This document shows positions 47,977 through 57,317 of a stretch of DNA of 64,000 nucleotides, one piece after another. Each line of letters begins with the position of its first letter. Position 1 is the stretch's first letter. Origin of the DNA: Turbatrix aceti (Eukaryota > Nematoda > Chromadorea > Rhabditida > Panagrolaimidae); NCBI GenBank assembly GCA_963969345.1, contig OZ017770.1, forward strand, positions 3,357,246 to 3,421,245, read 5' to 3'. The notes beneath the pieces were generated by a model that was not told the origin of the DNA, ran no database searches, and saw only the letters and a list, made by a program, of their open reading frames with translations. The translations under genes were made by a program, and so were the position numbers.

Positions 47977-48939
47977 TCAGAGACCGATACCTGAATAAAT
48001 ACTTGGTAAATCTTTCTTTTTTATTTTTCTCCTACGAATTAATTCATCTAAAATAGCATGAATCTTATTGTATTCTCCATTATTTCCAGCTTGATAAGAA
48101 CCAATACTTAATCTTAGTTGATCCATGAGATCATTAATTTTTGGGGGTAGGAAATCAAATTGAATTGAACTTCCTGATGTTTGTGATGTATTGACACTTT
48201 GACTACTTTGGCCTTTTGTAACAAAATAATTATCTTTTATGAATTTCCATTTATCACTTGGATCAGCATTATATCTTTTACTACTTTTATCAAATTTTTG
48301 ATACAGTGCATCTGAGCAAAGTAAGATTTCTCGATAATTTTGAGTATCATTATTCTTAATTTTATTGAGATCTGGAGATTTTTTAGTTAGTAATTCCATT
48401 AGACCAGGAGTTGCAATGTAAACTGAATTATTGATTTCCATTGTATTGTCATCAAATATTATGTCTTTATTTCCAATTGTGTAATTCCCAAGTGAATCCG
48501 AAGGAGATCCTTTATAGCCTTTAGTATCATTATTATACCTTATTGAGTATCCTGCATTACTTTTATCTCTAGGATCTTGAAGATAAGTAGCAATTAGACT
48601 ACTAACTTTGATTTCCGAAGTTTTACTTGGTGTGGATTGGATTTGTTTAGTAGGAGTTCCCGGAGGTGGTAGAATTTGTGGTTGATTAGGTTTATCCAAT
48701 CCTTTAAATGAGTTAAGAGTTTGAACTATCTTATTCTTTTCATCAATGATTTCTTCTTGTAATTTCTTATTTGATTCTAGTATGGGTTTGAATACTTCTA
48801 TACGGTGATCTTCTACGTTTTCTAAATTGTTGCGCTCTTCTAAATTCTTTAGGTGATGTTCTTTTCTATTCTTCAAGAATGATTTTATTATCTCATTCCT
48901 TTTCTTGGGATCATAGATTTCTACCGAAGTTGGAGGCAT
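47977..48939 (-). CDS. DUF8207-like Polinton-associated protein
   Basis: 320 residues. The N-terminal 70 form a charged coiled coil (RKEHHLKNLEERNNLE and following). A Pro-rich linker (PQILPPPGTPTK) follows, then a globular core with GNYTIGNKDIIFDDNTMEIN, a YIATPGLMELLTKKSPD helix and YREILLCSDALYQKF. That order (strand with the G-x-K/S-x-I signature, TPGL-ELI-KK-P, Y-ILL-T-A) is the recurrent domain of Polinton-encoded proteins annotated as DUF8207 in animal genomes. Function is unknown; a structural role in the virion is plausible. The C-terminus has the basic stretch ELIRRRKIKKKDLPSIYSG, a common Polinton ending. Confidence 0.6.
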   Translation of the reverse strand: MPPTSVEIYDPKKRNEIIKSFLKNRKEHHLKNLEERNNLENVEDHRIEVFKPILESNKKLQEEIIDEKNKIVQTLNSFKGLDKPNQPQILPPPGTPTKQIQSTPSKTSEIKVSSLIATYLQDPRDKSNAGYSIRYNNDTKGYKGSPSDSLGNYTIGNKDIIFDDNTMEINNSVYIATPGLMELLTKKSPDLNKIKNNDTQNYREILLCSDALYQKFDKSSKRYNADPSDKWKFIKDNYFVTKGQSSQSVNTSQTSGSSIQFDFLPPKINDLMDQLRLSIGSYQAGNNGEYNKIHAILDELIRRRKIKKKDLPSIYSGIGL

Positions 48940-49013
48940 TTTTGAAAAGTAATTTATTTAAATTCGAAGAATCCAGAGATCTACAATCTTTATAAAAATT
49001 ATTGTATTTATAA

Positions 49014-49238
49014 ATGAAAGAAATTACTCAAGAAGTAAAGTTCCAAAATCTTTCTTTAGGTGAAGAAGATCTTAAGAAAATGAAGAGAGATGAAATTCGT
49101 AAAAGAGTAGCATTGATTGGAAGTGAAATGAGGAAGTATATTCTAAAATACAAAGAAATTGAATCAATGAGAAAACAAGAAATGATTGATTTCATTATGA
49201 AGTTTAAAGACATTACTTTCGCTGAATCCGAAGTTTGA
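49014..49238 (+). CDS. Small helical protein upstream of the polymerase
   Basis: 74 residues. The segment LKKMKRDEIRKRVALIGSEMRKYILKY resembles the start of the adjacent polymerase (MSRDDLRKEVIKLL), and both may be SAP-like helix pairs. It precedes the polymerase by 84 bp. It may be a duplicated N-terminal module or a small DNA-binding protein. Confidence 0.4.
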   Translation: MKEITQEVKFQNLSLGEEDLKKMKRDEIRKRVALIGSEMRKYILKYKEIESMRKQEMIDFIMKFKDITFAESEV

Positions 49239-49261
49239 ATTTTTCTTTAAAAAAAATTTTC

Positions 49262-49272
49262 TATATAAAAGG
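49262..49272 (+). promoter_or_regulatory. TATA box of the polymerase gene
   Basis: TATATAAAAGG lies about 50 bp upstream of the polymerase ATG. The same 11-mer stands at the outer edge of both terminal inverted repeats. Confidence 0.5.
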
Positions 49273-49322
49273 AAGTGTTGAATCCTTCTAAGATTTTGAA
49301 AAATTAATTACTTCTGAGAAAA

Positions 49323-52300
49323 ATGGATCATTTCGAAAAAATGTCAAGAGATGATCTTCGTAAAGAAGTCATTAAACTTCTTGATATAATGTCCGGAGGT
49401 GTAAAAAGTAAAAGAATCCTTAAATCACAACAATTAAGATCTCTTAGTACCTCAGAACTTCTGACATTTATTAGAGAACATTTACAAATAAACCAAGCCG
49501 AAATTAGAAATGTTCCAATTGATCACACTTCAAAGGAAGCTTTGCTTACGCTTAAAGAAATATTTCCTTATGATGATCTTATTTTTAGTGATTACAAAGA
49601 AACTAGAAAAGGAATTGTAAGAATAACAACCTATAGAGACAAAAGCAAAGATATAAATTTTGATAAATACTTTGATCTTTATGAGAAAAGAGGAATCGAA
49701 TATTATATGAAAATCATCACAAAAATTATAAATTCTTTCTTTGAAAAGAATAAAAATTTTGTGATCAATGATATTCGAAGTGATACTAGTGTCAAAATAT
49801 CATTAAAATTAGAATTCCAACAAAAGAAAGACTCTGTGATAGAAAACTTTGCTGTAAGATCAGAAACTAAAGAATTGTGTATTGGTGAAGATCGAGGTGA
49901 GTATTATCAACAAGCTTGTCAAGAATTATTATTAAACATGGAGAACTTACAGGCACAAGGATCAGGTTGGACTATTTCAAGAATCAATTATCTTCAAATG
50001 AATCAAACTAATTGTAATTCACCTAGTGGTTCTGCTTATATCGAACTACCTGAATGGATTAAAAATAAGAAAGCTGTGGTAAATATCAAGAATAATGACA
50101 ATAAGTGTTTTATGTGGTCTGTGTTGGCTCATCTGCATCCTGCTGATCGCCATGCAGAAAGGGTTGCTAAATACGAAAAATATAAAAATGAACTGAAATT
50201 TGATAAACTTGAATTTCCCATGAAAATCAAAGATATTGATAAATTTGAAAAGATGAATGACCTTGTCGTCAATGTTTTTGAATGTACCCAAAATGGTATA
50301 ATAAATAGACTTCGACCTTCACGGAGAAACTCTAGTGATACTAGTGAAAATAAAGTCATTAATTTACTTTATCACCAAAATGATCTTGGAAACTCTCATT
50401 ATTCCTTAATCAAAAATCTTAATAAGTTACTTAACAAAAGAGGAGAACATCAAAAAATGTTTTGCATTAGATGTCATCACTATTATAATAATTGGAAAAG
50501 TTATAATAACCACATTGAAGATTGTGGTAGAAATAAGCCCGTGGAGCATAAATTATCTAAAAAAGAATCCATTAAATTCGAAAACATAAGCAAAACTCAA
50601 AAACACAGATTCGTCATTTATGCAGACTTTGAAAGCATAATAAAAAACTATAGCACTCAATTTAATAATCCAAATGGATCTTGGACTAATGATGTTGGAA
50701 AACATATAGCATCTGGATTTTGTGTAGTTGTAGTAGATTCTTATACAAGGAGTATATATGAATTGAAGGAATATATAGGACACAACGCTGCTTTAGAATT
50801 CAACAAGTATATTGTTGAAATCTCAGAAGAAATTATGAGTCTTCCTACTAAGAAAATGAGAAAACTAACTCAAGAAGAATGGACAAATTTTGATAAGAGC
50901 AAGGAGTGTCCTAATTGTTCAATAAAGTACGATTCTAAAGAAATGAAAACGACTAAAGTTAGAGATCATGATCATTGGACTGGAGAATATAGAGGCCCAT
51001 TATGTGGAGCATGCAACATATTCAAAAGAAAGAATACATTCATTCCAGTTTTCTTTCACAATCTTAAAGGATATGATTCTCATCTCATTATTGGTTGTCC
51101 CGAAAGTACCAAATTCTTGAAAGATTATGGAATTGATATCAAAAACATTTCTAGCAACACTGAAAAGTTTATTAGCTTCAGTTATCATCTTCCCTCTGAA
51201 AGTAGAAATTTTTACGACAGATGCGAAATTAGATTTCTCGATTCTTTCTCTTTCATGCCATCTTCATTAGATAAACTCGCTGGATACTTGAGTAATGATC
51301 AGATGAGTATTTCTAGGAATTATTACTCTACCCAAGGTAATGATGTATTTGAAATCATGAGGAAAAAAGGAGTTTATCCATATGACTACATGGATTCTTT
51401 TAAAAAATATAACGAAGTAAGGCTTCCGAGTATTTCTTCATTTTATGATAAGCTTAATAGTAAGGAGTGTTCTCAAAAGGATTATCTTTATGCTAAATTA
51501 GTTTGGAACAAAATGAATTGCACTAACTTAAGAGATTATACTAAAATTTATATGAGCAATGATGTTCTACTATTGGCAGATGTTTTTGAGAATTTTAGAG
51601 ACTTGAGTCTCCGGGTTTATGAACTTGATCCTTGCTGGTATTACACAAGTCCGGGATTAGCTTGGGATGCAATGTTAAAAAAAACTAAAGTAGAATTAGA
51701 AGTACTTCAAGATGTAGAGAAATACCTTATGATTGAAAAAGGAATTAGAGGTGGAATGGTTAATGCTGTCAAAAGATATTCAAAAGCAAATAATAAATAC
51801 ACTCCGAATTTTGATCCTTCAGTTCCATCAAATTACTTGATGTACTTAGACGCTAATAATTTGTATGGTTGGGCAATGTGTCAAAAAATACCTACTGGAA
51901 ACTTTGAGTTCGAAAATCATTCTCTTATTGAAATTCTTAATAGTGGTATAACAGATTATATAAAAAGATTAAAAAGTCATGGTAAAGGCTGTATTTTTGA
52001 GGTAGATCTGGAGTATCCAAAAGAACTACATTCAAGACATAATGATTTTCCACTGTGTCCAGAAAATGCTAAAATCGGAACTCAAAGGAAGTTATGCAAT
52101 ACGCTATTTGACAAAGAAAAATATGTGATTCATTATGAAAACTTACTGCAGTGTTTAGAACATGGAATGAAGTTAAAGAAAATTCGAAGAATTATCAAAT
52201 TTAATGAATCTTATTGGTTAGCTCCTTATATAGAACTTAATACTGATCTCAGGAAAAACGCTAAAAATGATTTTGAGAAAGATTTTTTCAAACTGATGAA

Positions 52301-53105
52301 TAACTCAGTCTTTGGTAAAACTATGGAAAATGTGAGAGAAAGAGTGGATGTTCGTTTAGTTACCGATGAAGATAAAATAGTCAAGTTAGCTACTAAACCA
52401 AACTATAAAAGAACAATCATGTACAATCAAGAATTAGTAGCTGTAGAAATGGAAAAAACTAACATTGTTCTTGATAAACCTATCTATATAGGCTTCGCTA
52501 TCTTGGAGTTGAGTAAGTATTTGATGTACGATTTTCATTACAATATTATGCAAAAGAAATATGGATTTGAAAATGTTCAGTTGTGTTATCAAGATACTGA
52601 CAGTCTGATATATGATATCAAAACTGATGATGCCTACAAAGACACTCAAATAGATATCTTATTTCGAAGACACTTCGATTTCAGTGATTATCCAGAAAAT
52701 CATGTGCTATACTCACAAGAAAATAAAAAAGTTGTTGGAAAGTTTAAAGATGAACTAAATGGAAAAATTATGACTGAATTAGTTGCTCTCAAACCAAAAC
52801 AATATGCCTATAAAGTACTTGATTCTAAAGAACCAGAAAAGAAAAAGTGTAAAGGTGTCAAGAAGTGTATTGTGAAAAATGAGCTAAAAGTTGATGATTA
52901 TAGAGATTGTTTGTTCAATAAAAAGGTTATTAGAAAGCAGCAGTATAATATTAGATCTGTGAAACACCAATTGTATACACAGTGTCAGAATAAAATTGCT
53001 CTTAATGATGAACTTCAAGCAGAACATAAACGCTGTATAATTAAAGATAGCCATTCAACAATGGCATATGGAAACGTTTGGATTACAAAAGAAATTTTGC
53101 CATAA
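49323..53105 (+). CDS. Maverick protein-primed family B DNA polymerase
   Basis: A single uninterrupted frame of 1260 residues, a normal length for Polinton PolB. The order is: an N-terminal SAP-like helix pair (residues 5-60); a conserved block with NNDNKCFMWSVLAHLHPAD (about 260); a C2H2-type finger (CIRC...HIEDC, about 380-400); the 3'-5' exonuclease with FVIYADFES (Exo I, about 428); a Cys/His cluster CPNC...VRDHDHWTGEYRGPLCGAC (about 530-565); the FHNLKGYDSHLI exonuclease motif; the polymerase A motif YLDANNLYGWAM (about 840); motif B KLMNNSVFGKTMENVR (about 990); and motif C CYQDTDSLIYDI (about 1090). The catalytic Asp residues are present, so the gene looks intact while several neighbours are broken. 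Confidence 0.96.
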   Translation: MDHFEKMSRDDLRKEVIKLLDIMSGGVKSKRILKSQQLRSLSTSELLTFIREHLQINQAEIRNVPIDHTSKEALLTLKEIFPYDDLIFSDYKETRKGIVRITTYRDKSKDINFDKYFDLYEKRGIEYYMKIITKIINSFFEKNKNFVINDIRSDTSVKISLKLEFQQKKDSVIENFAVRSETKELCIGEDRGEYYQQACQELLLNMENLQAQGSGWTISRINYLQMNQTNCNSPSGSAYIELPEWIKNKKAVVNIKNNDNKCFMWSVLAHLHPADRHAERVAKYEKYKNELKFDKLEFPMKIKDIDKFEKMNDLVVNVFECTQNGIINRLRPSRRNSSDTSENKVINLLYHQNDLGNSHYSLIKNLNKLLNKRGEHQKMFCIRCHHYYNNWKSYNNHIEDCGRNKPVEHKLSKKESIKFENISKTQKHRFVIYADFESIIKNYSTQFNNPNGSWTNDVGKHIASGFCVVVVDSYTRSIYELKEYIGHNAALEFNKYIVEISEEIMSLPTKKMRKLTQEEWTNFDKSKECPNCSIKYDSKEMKTTKVRDHDHWTGEYRGPLCGACNIFKRKNTFIPVFFHNLKGYDSHLIIGCPESTKFLKDYGIDIKNISSNTEKFISFSYHLPSESRNFYDRCEIRFLDSFSFMPSSLDKLAGYLSNDQMSISRNYYSTQGNDVFEIMRKKGVYPYDYMDSFKKYNEVRLPSISSFYDKLNSKECSQKDYLYAKLVWNKMNCTNLRDYTKIYMSNDVLLLADVFENFRDLSLRVYELDPCWYYTSPGLAWDAMLKKTKVELEVLQDVEKYLMIEKGIRGGMVNAVKRYSKANNKYTPNFDPSVPSNYLMYLDANNLYGWAMCQKIPTGNFEFENHSLIEILNSGITDYIKRLKSHGKGCIFEVDLEYPKELHSRHNDFPLCPENAKIGTQRKLCNTLFDKEKYVIHYENLLQCLEHGMKLKKIRRIIKFNESYWLAPYIELNTDLRKNAKNDFEKDFFKLMNNSVFGKTMENVRERVDVRLVTDEDKIVKLATKPNYKRTIMYNQELVAVEMEKTNIVLDKPIYIGFAILELSKYLMYDFHYNIMQKKYGFENVQLCYQDTDSLIYDIKTDDAYKDTQIDILFRRHFDFSDYPENHVLYSQENKKVVGKFKDELNGKIMTELVALKPKQYAYKVLDSKEPEKKKCKGVKKCIVKNELKVDDYRDCLFNKKVIRKQQYNIRSVKHQLYTQCQNKIALNDELQAEHKRCIIKDSHSTMAYGNVWITKEILP

Positions 53106-53505
53106 GGTTTTTTCTTATTTCATATTCTTCCTTTTTTATTTTGCTTTTTTATTCCGTGCACCCATTTTGTTGGCAGATTCATGAACAATCTACTTCTTAT
53201 CTATTTTTGAAGAGAGTGATGCTGCTTCACTTTGTGTGTTTCTAGTTTGTAGCTAACAGAGTCCAAGCACAGAATTTCCGGCTGATAAAGAACATGATTG
53301 AAGCATTGCATTTGAAGATAAATATCAGGCGATCAGGAGACTCATTTTGGATTGACATTTGTATTCAACATAGCGGCACACCCTGAACAATCAAGGAACT
53401 TCTGCGTATAAAAGGCGTTGTAGATTGCTGATAATTAAACGATTGCAATTTTTCAATTTTTACAACTTTAAGGGCAAATTCTCCTAAAATTGTGAAAAAT
53501 TTAGG
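53106..53505 (+). other. Spacer with TATA box upstream of the saposin-like gene
   Basis: 400 bp without a gene. TATAAAAGG at 53407-53415 is about 95 bp upstream of the saposin-like ATG and is its probable core promoter. Confidence 0.5.
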
Positions 53506-54682
53506 ATGGCGATCAAACTGTGCCTTCTCTTATTCTGTAGTCTTTTGATTTCTGTGACGGCAAACCACTGTCTCAGCTGTACCTATGGACCGAGTGCATG
53601 TCACTTATTAGAGTAAGTACTTCTGTGTTTTATTTTTGTATTCTACGTTTCCTTTTTATCTGTAATCTTTACAGTGGATATGATCACTGTACGGATTGCC
53701 CGAGCCTTGTAGAAGACGCTAACTCGGTAAGTATTTTTTCTATTAGACAATGTACAAATCTACATTCGCAAAACTTTATTAATTTAAAAGCCCTTTTAGG
53801 ATCTGATGGCTTTGGTGTACAATGTGAATTCTGCCGCTCGAAGACTTTGCGGCTTGTTTCCAAAAAAAGAAAACTGTCTTTTGGCCACGGATACGGTCAA
53901 AGAAATTCTCCGAAGACTACAAGTGAGGAGATTGGATTCTTCTGTAGGTGTTGTCGGGTAGTGGATGAGATGTTCCCGACAACACCTACAGAAGAATCCA
54001 ATCTCCTCACTTGTAGTCATCTTCTGTTTATGTGCCCAGACAAGTAAGTTTATTTGTTTTTGCAGTTATTTCACAGCATTTAATCGTATTTTAATCATAA
54101 AATACAACCATTCAAAGCAAAATTAGAGTACTAGTAAAATTCTTCTAATCAAAAATGGCATGTAATGTTTCAGGGATTCAAAAGGAAAGGAAATAGAAAG
54201 TGGTGCTTGGAGCTGTTCCTCGTGCGAGTTGTTTCTTAATCACCTTTTCACGGTAAGCATCACTTTCATACTTACAGTATAAAGGAAATGGAAAGTATTT
54301 AGTGTAATCTTTTTTCTTTGCACAGCCAAGCAGTTAATATAGAAAAATGATTTTTTATCGCTTACTTCAGATTTTGAACACCCCTCTTCCCAAAGTGAAT
54401 AAGGCCATGACTTCAATCCTATGCCCAACCAAGGACGCTGACTGTGTGAACGTATTTACGGATGTCTTTCAAATTTCAGGCATTTTCGGAGAATTTATTA
54501 GAAACAAGGTATTTGTTGACTTTTATCTGTACATTGCACCTTGACTTTTCCGTTATAATTATAATCTACCTTTTCAACGATTTTTCATAATATTCAAAAT
54601 TCAACAATCAACCAGCAAAAAGTCTCATATATTTCAGCGCACCGCCCCAGCCGTCTGCAAAGTTGTCAAATGTATCAACTAA
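53506..54682 (+). pseudogene. Secreted two-domain saposin-like protein gene, with introns; frame broken by a hairpin
   Basis: Six exons with GT..AG introns: 53506-53612, 53675-53726, 53800-54043, 54174-54252, 54371-54508 and 54638-54682. Exon 1 encodes a signal peptide (MAIKLCLLLFCSLLISVTA). Two saposin B-type domains follow. The second is complete with six cysteines: CSSC in exon 4, ILC and DC in exon 5, and VCKVVKC in exon 6. The first domain (CTDC in exon 2, LCGLF and NCLL in exon 3) is broken in exon 3 by a perfect 44-bp inverted repeat, which adds an in-frame TAG and shifts the phase against exon 4. Saposin-fold proteins bind lipids or membranes, either in lysosomes or as secreted antimicrobial pore formers. 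Spliceosomal introns and higher GC than the viral genes point to host origin. Confidence 0.75.
53915..54018. repeat. Perfect inverted repeat, 44-bp arms, 16-bp loop
   Basis: Arms 53915-53958 and 53975-54018 are exact reverse complements (GACTACAAGTGAGG... / ...CCTCACTTGTAGTC). The hairpin lies inside exon 3 of the saposin-like gene and breaks its frame. Confidence 0.95.
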
Positions 54683-54885
54683 AAGGACGTTTCATACTTG
54701 GTTCTTACATTTCTTTTATTATTGAATTGTTTCTATCAAAGATAAAAAAATACTGTTCAGTCTGAAAATCGTGTTGAAATGCACAACACATTGTGGCAAA
54801 GCTACTGTTGTAACATGACGCACAGACTAAAGGATAGTGGGTGATTAGAGTAAAAAAAACAATCATTTTTATATTTATCTAATGA

Positions 54886-55674
54886 TTATATTACATCCCA
54901 ACATTCATCTATATTTAGCATCTTCGAAGTTGCCTTGTAAATTTTAACCTCCATCGCGCGAAACAGTTCAATCATATTATCGATTGCTTTCTTATTTAGG
55001 ACTTTTGGAGCAGAAGGACAAGCTTCTACAAACGTTCTTTTGAAAACGGTTTTTATCGAGGGCAGCCGCTTGTTTAAATATGTAGTCGCAGTATCAATGT
55101 TATGCTTGAAAAAGTATCGACTATCAAGACTTCTCATTATCGAGCGCGGCTCCCTCAAATTGTAATACTCTTCGATTGTAGTTGCTGATGCCAGCTCATG
55201 GTCACTTGGTTTGGTTCGGTTAAGTGGTTTCCATGGTGGAAGTGCGGACAATTTGAGTGTGGTTCGTAACTCTTCAAGACCTATGGTCGTCACGCTTTGT
55301 TGGATTAAAGGGTGGATAAAATATCCTACTAGGTGGTATCTGACAGCGTTTCCAGTTAACAATTCTAAATCTTGCTGGGTCAAGCAGGTTGTAGCAATCT
55401 TGAGTAGCTCTTCCTTCACGTTAATCAGTGAAGATGATGAAGCGTTCGCAGAAGAGAGACTGCTGCTGCTTTTTCTTGAAGTTAATTTTGAGTTCGAAGT
55501 AGTGCTGTCCAAGCGAGTGTCGATGTCATCTGAAAATTTTGAATTCGTGTTGGTACTTATTTTAACAAAACTATGACATTTTTATCTAACCAATCATATA
55601 TGCTAACTATCAAGGCATATACCTGCATGTGAAGTAGTCGTGAGGCAGAGGCAAAGGATGAGTGTAGTCAACAT
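54886..55674 (-). CDS. Secreted protein of unknown family, with intron, inside the Maverick
   Basis: Two exons (55674-55623 and 55529-54886) join in phase to 231 residues. Exon 1 is a classical signal peptide (MLTTLILCLCLTTTSHA). The mature protein starts with a short acidic stretch and a Ser-rich linker. About 190 residues follow, mostly helical, with few cysteines (CLTQQDLELL, VEACPSAPK, MLNIDECWDVI). I do not recognise a family. It is convergent with the saposin-like gene (203 bp apart). Like that gene it is spliced and secreted, unlike the surrounding viral genes. Gene structure is well supported by signal peptide, splice sites and phase; function is open. Confidence 0.65.
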
Positions 55675-56091
55675 TCCTTCAGCTGGAAATATGTAGCGTA
55701 CTTCAATGCATTCACGTAAGAGAAGTACATGTGAATTGTGCGAAACAAATATTAACAGCGATAGTCAACTATTAGAGAGGAAATATAAACAATTCTTATA
55801 ATAATCACCTCTAATATAAGAATATAATATATGTAGTTATTATGAACAGCGACCAGATAGAAATAAAGGAAGGAAGGAAGAAAGAAGGCGGCATTCGATC
55901 GGCCTATTTTTCGCTCGCTTGCCGACCCAATTTTAGATGGAAAGTGAAAGTCTCCTTCTGTCTCTTTCTAAACACGCCTGGATGGAGACAATTAGACTAC
56001 TTCAAATAAACATTATCCTCTTTAAAAATGATTGATTTGTTGATTTTGATCGCTCGTGAGAAATATGAGATTAACTGGTACTCAACAAAAT
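55675..56091. other. Spacer between the secreted-protein gene and the protease
   Basis: About 420 bp with no gene seen. It contains a GGAAGGAAGGAAG purine run near 55868. From about 55853 onward it is part of the arm repeated in inverted orientation at 57318-58191. Confidence 0.6.
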
Positions 56092-56514
56092 TTAAATTAA
56101 AGATAACACAACTTTTTGAAAATCACATGTTTCAAGCATTTTCAAAACTAGAAGACAGAAATAACCACAAATATGTGTACCAAAATCTTGTATTTGAAAT
56201 GTGGAGCATTCAATTATATTATCTTCTTTACCATTATTTTTTAGATATTTGATAACTTCATGAGGTGGATCTAATCCAAAGGAATCGAAGTAATAACTTT
56301 TATTTTTTATTTTTGAATAACAAACCCAGTGAGTACCCTTATTATTACTTGAGTCAAGATTTACAATTCCGACTTCCTGGGAATGGATCTTATCTGGAAG
56401 GTTGTCTCTCATGAAAACACCGCGGAAATGTTTTATTTTCAACTCCTTCACGAGCTTTTCGAGATCAAGATTTGTCAATGGCTTCATATCTGTTCGGAGA
56501 TTAATATTCTTCAT
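56092..56514 (-). CDS. Maverick adenovirus-type cysteine protease
   Basis: 140 residues. The catalytic residues of the C5/Ulp1-like fold are visible in order: His in GTHWVCYS (about residue 62), Asp in YYFDSFG (about 77), Gln in FQIQDFGTHICGYFC (about 107) and Cys in CGYFCLL (about 116). PPHEVIKYL between them is typical for Polinton proteases. The enzyme matures capsid proteins. The start codon lies inside the inner end of the terminal inverted repeat, and a TATATAAAAGG at the tip of that repeat lies about 200 bp upstream, so the promoter is probably within the repeat. A second copy at 57534-57956 differs by one residue (Glu to Val). Confidence 0.92.
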   Translation of the reverse strand: MKNINLRTDMKPLTNLDLEKLVKELKIKHFRGVFMRDNLPDKIHSQEVGIVNLDSSNNKGTHWVCYSKIKNKSYYFDSFGLDPPHEVIKYLKNNGKEDNIIECSTFQIQDFGTHICGYFCLLVLKMLETCDFQKVVLSLI

Positions 56515-56727
56515 TTATAACACCAAAAATATTCGAAAAATGTTGAAAAATTGAAAATGGGCAAAATGGTCTAAAGGCATTTTGACCTAAAAATGACATT
56601 TTTCGAAAATGAGTCATTTTCTGGAAATTAAGACATAAAATGGAGTTGTAAATGTTCAAAAATGATCAAAAACTGTAGAAAACCAAGTTTGGGCAAAAAC
56701 CTGTCCCAGCGTCAACCTTTTATATAC
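56502..56727 (-). repeat. Right terminal inverted repeat of the Maverick
   Basis: Reverse complement of 37137-37362. It ends ...CCTTTTATATAC and joins satellite sequence (ATCTGATGGCC). Confidence 0.93.
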
Positions 56728-57317
56728 ATCTGATGGCCCCGGCACAAGCCGGGCGCTCGCCCAGACGCTCAAAACCCGGTTCTACTCGGATGTCCTTCCT
56801 CCTTCAGATATGAGAAACAGTTTATTTTACGGTAAACAAGAAAATACAAAACGAGGTTCCTTCTCTGAAGTCTTTCTTCCCTCTCTCCTACTTCTTCTCC
56901 CTCTGGCGGCTCTTTTATAGAAGACTCCGCCTGCCTTCTCGCCTTGTGGTTCTGGGGGTTGTTGAGGCGGAGCTGTGGGCTGATTGATTGGTGAGTTGTC
57001 AAAAACGTGTCTTTCACCCCATCATGCGTCGATAAAGCGTGTCATCAAACGGCAGCGGTCGGTCAAGAACGGACCCCACCTGCGGCGAGTCATACTCTGG
57101 AAGAGGAAACAACTACGATGCGAGAAGCAGCACTAGATAAAAACGCAACTATATTTGTTCTGGAGATATTTTTTTTCATAGAGATAAACGTGTATATTTG
57201 TTCTTGGTGGTGACGAACCGGAACTGATCATGCACACCGATCCTTCATCAACATCGCCAGAATATCATCACCAAGAGGAAGGCACAATGCATATAATCTT
57301 TTGTTTATGCCTTTGCA
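56728..57317 (+). repeat. Satellite fragment between the two inverted Maverick arms
   Basis: Plus-orientation satellite from ATCTGATGG to TTTGCA, corresponding to about the last 659 bp of the 1644-bp unit but lacking about 69 bp near 56996. It ends at exactly the satellite position where the left end of the Maverick begins at 37134. Confidence 0.9.

Larger units (their letters stand above)
37134..56727 (+). mobile_element. Maverick/Polinton DNA transposon (virus-like), about 19.6 kb, degraded
   Basis: The element is bounded by inverted repeats of about 226 bp and lies within satellite DNA. It is markedly more AT-rich than the flanking host genes. It has the full Polinton set: integrase, major capsid protein, probable minor capsid protein, A32-type ATPase, DNA polymerase B and adenovirus-type protease, plus several Polinton-associated small genes. 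It also carries a candidate envelope-like glycoprotein and two intron-containing secreted-protein genes. At least four lesions are visible: an LTR element in the integrase, a frameshift in the capsid gene, a SINE-like insertion and an in-frame stop in the glycoprotein gene. The expected 6-bp target duplication is not seen. The left flank ends in TTTGCA, whereas the right flank joins a different place in the satellite unit, so the right junction is rearranged. Confidence 0.95.

Noticed and set aside
53796..54020. Minus-strand frame over the hairpin
   Set aside because: It arises because the inverted repeat presents the same sequence on both strands. The spliced plus-strand saposin gene explains the region better.
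56028..56252. Frames opposite both protease copies (also 57796-58020)
   Set aside because: They are antisense to a protease with all catalytic residues in place.
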